Assembly: GCA_964519385.1 (NCBI GenBank)
Contig: CAZFLR010000010.1
Span: forward strand, 5,234-69,233
DNA from: SVFI01 sp964519385
GTDB taxonomy: Bacteria > Bacillota > Clostridia > Lachnospirales > Lachnospiraceae
Reading direction: 5' to 3'
DNA length: 64,000 bases
A model generated the notes under the pieces. The model did no database searches. It saw only the letters and a list, made by a program, of their open reading frames with translations, and had not been told where the DNA came from. Below, one piece after another: positions 59,579 to 64,000 of this stretch. Both the position numbers and the translations under genes were made by a program. Each line of letters starts with the position of its first letter. The stretch's first letter is position 1.

Positions 59579-61393
59579 ATGAACGAGAATAATAAGTCAA
59601 AGGGAATAGGAGGATATTTTATTGTTATCCTCATCCTTTTAGGAATTGCAATTTGGATTGGAACGCTCAGAACTTCTGAGACGGGTTACAACTGGAATGA
59701 TTTTATGGCGGATTATAAAGCCGGAGATATCACCGCTGTGACGATTGCCCCGAACAGTGAGGTGCCTACGGGTAAGGTTTATGTCGAGACAAAGGACGGA
59801 TACTATAATGAGCTGTATGTTTCCGACGTGACCAAAGTCGAAGAGCTTTTGCATGAACAGGACATTACCGTGGTTATGCAGGATATGCCGAGTGAGAACT
59901 GGTTTATGTATTATGTTCTGCCGATTATTGTTATTTTTATTGTATTTATTTTCTTCTTCACCCTGATGAACGGAAACGCAGGCGGCGGCGGAAACAGCAA
60001 GATGATGAATTTCGGCAGGTCGCGTGCCCGTATGATAGGAATCGGCGAGGGAAAGGTAACGTTTAAAGATATAGCAGGACTTCAGGAGGAAAAGGAAGAA
60101 CTGAGGGAGATTGTTGATTTTCTCAGGGACCCGATGAGATATACGAAGATAGGAGCGCGTATTCCTAAGGGAATTCTTTTGGAGGGCTCTCCGGGAACGG
60201 GAAAAACATTGCTTGCAAAGGCAATAGCAGGAGAAGCCAAAGTACCTTTCTTTACGATATCCGGTTCGGATTTTGTGGAGATGTTTGTCGGTGTCGGTGC
60301 TTCCCGTGTAAGGGACCTTTTTGATCAGGCAAAGAAGAATCATCCTTGTATTGTGTTCATTGATGAGATTGATGCCGTGGCAAGACGGCGCGGAACCGGT
60401 ATGGGCGGCGGACATGATGAGAGAGAACAGACACTGAACCAGCTTTTGGTAGAGATGGACGGTTTTGCAGAGAATGAGGGAATTATCGTTCTTGCGGCGA
60501 CGAACCGTGTGGATATTCTGGATCCGGCAATTATGCGTCCGGGACGGTTTGACCGCAAGATTACGGTCGGTAAGCCGGATGTGGCCGGAAGAGAGGAAAT
60601 TCTGAAGGTGCATGCGAAGAATAAGCCGCTGGCAGAGGATGTGGATTTAAAACAGATTGCACAGACAAGTGCCGGCTTTACGGGGGCGGATCTCGAAAAT
60701 CTCTTAAATGAAGCAGCAATCCTTGCAGCGACGAATAACAAGGCATATATACAACAGGAAGATATCAAGAAAGCATTTATCAAGGTCGGTATCGGTACGG
60801 AAAAGAAGAGCCGTATTGTTTCTGACAAGGAAAAGAAGATTACAGCCTACCATGAGGCGGGACATGCGATATTATTCCATGTACTTCCGGATGTCGGACC
60901 GGTATATACGGTTTCAATCATTCCGACCGGGGCAGGGGCAGCAGGTTATACGATGCCTCTTCCGGAAAATGATGATATGTTTATGACAAAGAGTGAGATG
61001 TTACAGGACATCATGGTGTCTCTGGGCGGACGCATCGCTGAGGAAATTATTTTCGGAGATATCACAACCGGAGCCTCAAGTGATATTAAGCAGGCAACGG
61101 CCAGAGCCAAAAGCATGGTAACACGTTTCGGAATGTCAGAGCTGATTGGCACCATAAATTATGATGATGACCAGGATGAGGTATTTATCGGACGCGACCT
61201 TGCACATACCAAATCGATGAGTGAGGCAGTGGCCGGTCAGATTGACCAGGAGGTTAAGCGTATTATTACGGAATGCTATGCAGATGCGAAAAAGAAAATT
61301 GAAGAGCACATGGATGTTTTACATGCCTGTGCAACTCTTTTGATAGAGAAAGAACGCATCACAAGAGAAGAGTTTGAAGCATTATTTGAGTAA
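59579..61393 (+). CDS. ftsH: ATP-dependent zinc metalloprotease FtsH
   Basis: The 604-residue protease has two membrane helices (about 12-30 and 110-130) around an outer domain, an AAA+ module with Walker A EGSPGTGKTLLAKAIAGEA (the usual GPPGTGKT has Pro here changed to Ser), Walker B IVFIDEIDAV, the second region of homology NRVDILDPAIMRPGRFDRK, and the HEXXH zinc site in AYHEAGHAIL. It degrades membrane and regulatory proteins. It ends the spoIIE-tilS-hpt-ftsH run and is followed by a terminator. Confidence 0.96.
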   Translation: MNENNKSKGIGGYFIVILILLGIAIWIGTLRTSETGYNWNDFMADYKAGDITAVTIAPNSEVPTGKVYVETKDGYYNELYVSDVTKVEELLHEQDITVVMQDMPSENWFMYYVLPIIVIFIVFIFFFTLMNGNAGGGGNSKMMNFGRSRARMIGIGEGKVTFKDIAGLQEEKEELREIVDFLRDPMRYTKIGARIPKGILLEGSPGTGKTLLAKAIAGEAKVPFFTISGSDFVEMFVGVGASRVRDLFDQAKKNHPCIVFIDEIDAVARRRGTGMGGGHDEREQTLNQLLVEMDGFAENEGIIVLAATNRVDILDPAIMRPGRFDRKITVGKPDVAGREEILKVHAKNKPLAEDVDLKQIAQTSAGFTGADLENLLNEAAILAATNNKAYIQQEDIKKAFIKVGIGTEKKSRIVSDKEKKITAYHEAGHAILFHVLPDVGPVYTVSIIPTGAGAAGYTMPLPENDDMFMTKSEMLQDIMVSLGGRIAEEIIFGDITTGASSDIKQATARAKSMVTRFGMSELIGTINYDDDQDEVFIGRDLAHTKSMSEAVAGQIDQEVKRIITECYADAKKKIEEHMDVLHACATLLIEKERITREEFEALFE

Positions 61394-61431
61394 GACGCAC
61401 GCTGAGTTGGTAAAATTTCACAATAAAAGAT

Positions 61432-61466
61432 AAAAAAGACGCGCAGTTTATTGACGCGTCTTTTTT
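61432..61466 (+). terminator. terminator after ftsH
   Basis: AAAAAAGACGCG and CGCGTCTTTTTT form a 12-bp perfect stem with an 11-base loop. Confidence 0.93.
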
Positions 61467-61528
61467 GGTGTTAGTAAAAATAGACAAAAAGAAGTCATAT
61501 CTTTTGTCAATTTTGTGAAAAATGAAAC

Positions 61529-61557
61529 TGGACAATATATACCCCCTTTGCTAGAAT
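61529..61557 (+). promoter_or_regulatory. upstream promoter of the GH13 gene
   Basis: TGGACA (61529-61534), 17 bp, TAGAAT (61552-61557) with an extended TG (61549-61550). It would give a leader of about 170 bases with the long hairpin at 61625. Confidence 0.65.
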
Positions 61558-61624
61558 ACACTTGTAACCCCCCAATACATTACATAGTTTTTTGCTATAC
61601 CCCATAAGAAAGAAATACCTTCTC

Positions 61625-61659
61625 CGAAAGGCCGGTTAACTTGGTTAACCGGCCTTTCG
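61625..61659 (+). repeat. 16-bp perfect inverted repeat in the GH13 leader
   Basis: CGAAAGGCCGGTTAAC (61625-61640) and GTTAACCGGCCTTTCG (61644-61659) are perfectly complementary, with a TTG loop. No T-run follows, so it is not a standard terminator. It might be an operator, an RNA processing site, or the end of a small RNA. Confidence 0.75.
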
Positions 61660-61681
61660 ACCGTTCAGAGTGAAAAACTTA

Positions 61682-61710
61682 TTGAATAAAAAATACATAT
61701 ACTATAGAAT
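61682..61710 (+). promoter_or_regulatory. downstream promoter of the GH13 gene
   Basis: TTGAAT (61682-61687), 17 bp, TAGAAT (61705-61710). It would give a leader of only about 20 bases before the ATG. Both promoters share the same -10 hexamer. Confidence 0.6.
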
Positions 61711-61736
61711 AGAGAGGAAACACGGAGGTTTATAGT

Positions 61737-63839
61737 ATGAATGACAAGCAGCTGTATCAAATAGAACGAAATTTAAGATATATTACTTCTATGAGACCTG
61801 TCTTTGATAAAAAAGCTCTTTTTTCCGATATGACCGCGGACTATGTCAGTCCGTCCGAGCCGGAGTCGTATTCAAAAGTAAAGATTCGCTTCCGGACAGC
61901 TAAGAATAATGTGGATTATGTTTTCTTTGTCTGCAAGGACGAGAAGCTTGTGATGGATAAGACGGAGCAGACAGAGGAATTTGATTTCTTTGAAATAGAG
62001 GTTCAGCTTGATAACGAAAAGCTGGAGTATTATTTTGAGATTCATGATGGCAAGGTTTCCTGTATATACGATATGCGTGGCGTAACCAAGGAAGTGCAGG
62101 ACTATTATAAATTTACTCTGATTCCGGGACAGCACACGCCGGACTGGGCAAAAGGGGCTGTTATGTACCAGATTTATGTGGATCGCTTCTATAATGGGGA
62201 TCCGGAAAATGATGTCCTGACTGATGAGTACAATTATATCGGTGAACATGTGAACAGGGTAACTGACTGGTACAAATATCCGGCCATGATGGGTGTACGT
62301 GAATTCTATGGCGGAGATCTTGCCGGAGTAATGCAGAAGATGGATTATCTGCAGGAGCTGGGAGTGGATGTCATTTACTTTAACCCACTTTTTGTTTCGC
62401 CGTCGAATCATAAATATGACATTCAGGATTATGACTATATCGATCCTCATTTTGGAAAAATTGTAGACGACCGGGGAGATTTGCTTGCGCCGCATGAACA
62501 CGAAAACCGTATGGCAACGCGCTATATTAACCGTGTGGCAAATAAGAAAAATCTGGAGGCTTCAAACCAGTTATTTGCAGAGCTTGTTGAAGAGGCGCAC
62601 AAGCGCGGAATGAAGGTAATTCTCGACGGAGTGTTTAATCACTGTGGTTCTTTTAATAAATGGATGGACCGGGAGAGAATCTATGAAAATTTTGAGGGCT
62701 ACGACAAAGGTGCCTATGTGGCAGCAGAGAGCCCATATAGAAGCTTTTTCCACTTTTATGATGAAAACAGTTGGCCGTACAACCCGACCTATGACGGCTG
62801 GTGGGGACATGATACGCTGCCAAAGCTCAACTACGAGGGCTCTAAGGAGCTTTATAACTATGTGCTTGAGATTGGACGCAAATGGGTATCACCGCCTTAT
62901 AATGTGGATGGTTGGAGACTTGATGTGGCAGCGGACCTTGGGCATTCGCCGGAGATGAATCACCGTTTCTGGAAAGATTTTCATGATGCAGTCAGAGATG
63001 CGAACCCTGAGGCCATTGTTCTGGCAGAGCATTACGGTTCTCCGAAGGAATGGATAGAGAATTGTGAATGGGATACGGTGATGAATTATGATGCGTTTAT
63101 GGAGCCTCTGACATGGTTTCTGACCGGAATGCAGAAGCACAGTGACGATTACCGTGAAGATCTTTACGGGAATGCGGACAGCTTCTGGGGAGCAATGATT
63201 CATCACGGCGCAGCATTTACGACACCTTCTCTTCAGGTGGCAATGAATGAATTATCCAATCACGACCATTCGCGCTTTCTTACCCGTACAAACAAGAAGG
63301 TCGGTCGTGTTAACACAATGGGAAGTGAAGCAGCTAACTGGGATGTGAACAAGGCTGTGATGCGAGAGGCAGTTGCCGTGCAGATGACATGGCCGGGTGC
63401 ACCGACGATTTACTATGGCGATGAAGCCGGACTGTGCGGATTTACGGATCCTGATAACCGGAGAACGTATCCGTGGGGACGGGAAGACCATGAGCTGATT
63501 GCCTTCCATAAAGAGATGATTCGTATTCATAAAGAAAATCCGGAATTAAAAACCGGTTCCATTAAAAAGGCTTTATCGGATTATAATTTTATTGCATATG
63601 CACGTTTTAATAAAGAGGAGCAGATGCTTATCATGGTAAACAATAATTATCATGAGATAACCAAGGAACTTACCGTGTGGGAATACGGTGTTCCGAGAGA
63701 AGCCGTTATGGAACGTCTTATGCTTACGCATGCAGATGGCTATACAACCGAAAAGGAGATGTATCAGGTGAGTGCCGGAAAGATTCAGGTGTCGCTTCCG
63801 CCGACCTCAGTAATACTGTTAAAGCATAAAAATATATAA
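61737..63839 (+). CDS. GH13 amylase (neopullulanase/cyclomaltodextrinase-like)
   Basis: The 700-residue enzyme has an N-terminal beta-sandwich (about 20-130), a GH13 catalytic barrel (about 140-600) and a C-terminal beta domain. The order and YQIYVDRFYNGDPENDV, VIYFNPLFVSPSNHKYD, and GVFNHCG match. Catalytic residues: nucleophile Asp396 (GWRLDVAADLG), acid/base Glu431 (VLAEHYG), and Asp510 (LSNHDHSRFLT). It has no signal peptide, so it acts in the cytoplasm on glycogen or imported maltodextrins. GGAGG precedes the ATG. It is linked by function, not position, to glgC-glgD. Confidence 0.9.
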   Translation: MNDKQLYQIERNLRYITSMRPVFDKKALFSDMTADYVSPSEPESYSKVKIRFRTAKNNVDYVFFVCKDEKLVMDKTEQTEEFDFFEIEVQLDNEKLEYYFEIHDGKVSCIYDMRGVTKEVQDYYKFTLIPGQHTPDWAKGAVMYQIYVDRFYNGDPENDVLTDEYNYIGEHVNRVTDWYKYPAMMGVREFYGGDLAGVMQKMDYLQELGVDVIYFNPLFVSPSNHKYDIQDYDYIDPHFGKIVDDRGDLLAPHEHENRMATRYINRVANKKNLEASNQLFAELVEEAHKRGMKVILDGVFNHCGSFNKWMDRERIYENFEGYDKGAYVAAESPYRSFFHFYDENSWPYNPTYDGWWGHDTLPKLNYEGSKELYNYVLEIGRKWVSPPYNVDGWRLDVAADLGHSPEMNHRFWKDFHDAVRDANPEAIVLAEHYGSPKEWIENCEWDTVMNYDAFMEPLTWFLTGMQKHSDDYREDLYGNADSFWGAMIHHGAAFTTPSLQVAMNELSNHDHSRFLTRTNKKVGRVNTMGSEAANWDVNKAVMREAVAVQMTWPGAPTIYYGDEAGLCGFTDPDNRRTYPWGREDHELIAFHKEMIRIHKENPELKTGSIKKALSDYNFIAYARFNKEEQMLIMVNNNYHEITKELTVWEYGVPREAVMERLMLTHADGYTTEKEMYQVSAGKIQVSLPPTSVILLKHKNI

Positions 63840-63854
63840 AAAAGTAATTTTTTC

Positions 63855-63883
63855 TTGATTTTTAGCATTGAGTGTGCTAACAT
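63855..63883 (+). promoter_or_regulatory. tRNA-Tyr promoter
   Basis: TTGATT (63855-63860), 17 bp, TAACAT (63878-63883), with an extended TG at 63875. It lies just upstream of the tRNA gene. Confidence 0.55.
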
Positions 63884-63916
63884 TTCATATTGTCAGAGCG
63901 AATATATGCTCTACAT

Positions 63917-63998
63917 GGGTGGATTCCCGAGTGGCCAAAGGGGACAGACTGTAAATCTGCTGGCAATGCCTTCGAAGGTTCGAATCCTTCTCCGCCCA
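63917..63998 (+). tRNA. tRNA-Tyr (anticodon GTA)
   Basis: Acceptor GGGTGGA pairs with TCCGCCC (one G-U); the anticodon loop CTGTAAA holds GTA; a long variable arm, as in bacterial tRNA-Tyr, lies before the T arm GGTTCGAATCC. The 82-base gene ends with the discriminator A followed by TT, so CCA is not encoded and must be added by the nucleotidyltransferase encoded at 50495. Confidence 0.93.
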
Positions 63999-64000
63999 TT

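Noticed and set aside
61625..61659. Rho-independent terminator
   Set aside because: A perfect stem, but followed by ACCGTTC and not by T; the real ftsH terminator is at 61432-61466.
1..64000. CRISPR array or insertion sequence
   Set aside because: I saw no regularly spaced repeats, no cas genes and no transposase with terminal inverted repeats.

Overview
The window looks like chromosome from an anaerobic, spore-forming member of the Clostridia, most likely a Lachnospiraceae (Clostridium cluster XIVa) relative. The reasons are the paired GlgC/GlgD glycogen enzymes, a reversed rubrerythrin next to a PerR-type regulator, a T-box-controlled archaeal-type ProS, strong AGGAGG-type ribosome binding sites, and the Bacillus/Clostridium-conserved block rqcP-yabP-yabQ-divIC-spoIIE-tilS-hpt-ftsH. 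Most genes lie on the + strand, with minus-strand blocks at 1.5-2.5 kb, 10.3-15.3 kb, 21.8-28.1 kb and 40.5-41.1 kb. There is no strand switch of the kind expected at an origin or terminus. Species was not determined, and all family calls were made by reading motifs, without database searches.

Layout. 0-10.3 kb: secreted-protein stub, CBS protein, CmpB-like membrane protein, perR-rubrerythrin operon, two-component pair, pseudouridine synthase, YtvI-like permease, a solute-binding lipoprotein with two conserved unknowns, and a strongly structured leader before a small unknown protein. 10.3-15.3 kb (minus): murC, then a DnaA-box-rich gap, then dnaD-dnaI-prs. 15.6-21.7 kb: glgC-glgD-spoVG, a hybrid sensor kinase and a response regulator. 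21.8-28.1 kb (minus): mutS2 with a two-component pair, and a chemoreceptor. 28.2-31.9 kb: a catalytically dead-looking HtrA-like protein, yhaM, rlmD.

31.9-37.0 kb is the one clearly accessory region. It has broken mobile-element genes (a short HTH regulator under a palindromic operator and an ORF6N stub), then a three-gene set: a MATE exporter fused to a cytidylate-kinase-like domain, an OB-fold/amidohydrolase fusion, and an ACMSD/resorcylate-decarboxylase-like amidohydrolase. It interrupts otherwise housekeeping DNA and is the best candidate for an undescribed metabolite-handling system.

37.0-54.3 kb: cell-wall amidase lipoprotein, uracil permease and upp (convergent), DUF1846 protein, a D,D-carboxypeptidase-like protein with an altered SxN motif, MFS transporter, T-box-proS-ackA, an anion permease, cca, a CotS-like kinase fold, and a PEGA lipoprotein. 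54.4-61.4 kb: hup and the sporulation/division block. Two promoters there can be read directly: a sigma-E-type promoter before yabP (14-bp spacing) and a Spo0A/sigma-A-type promoter before spoIIE (21-bp spacing with two 0A boxes). The spoIIE product itself lacks the usual membrane half. 61.4-64.0 kb: a GH13 amylase behind tandem promoters and a 16-bp perfect hairpin, then tRNA-Tyr without an encoded CCA.
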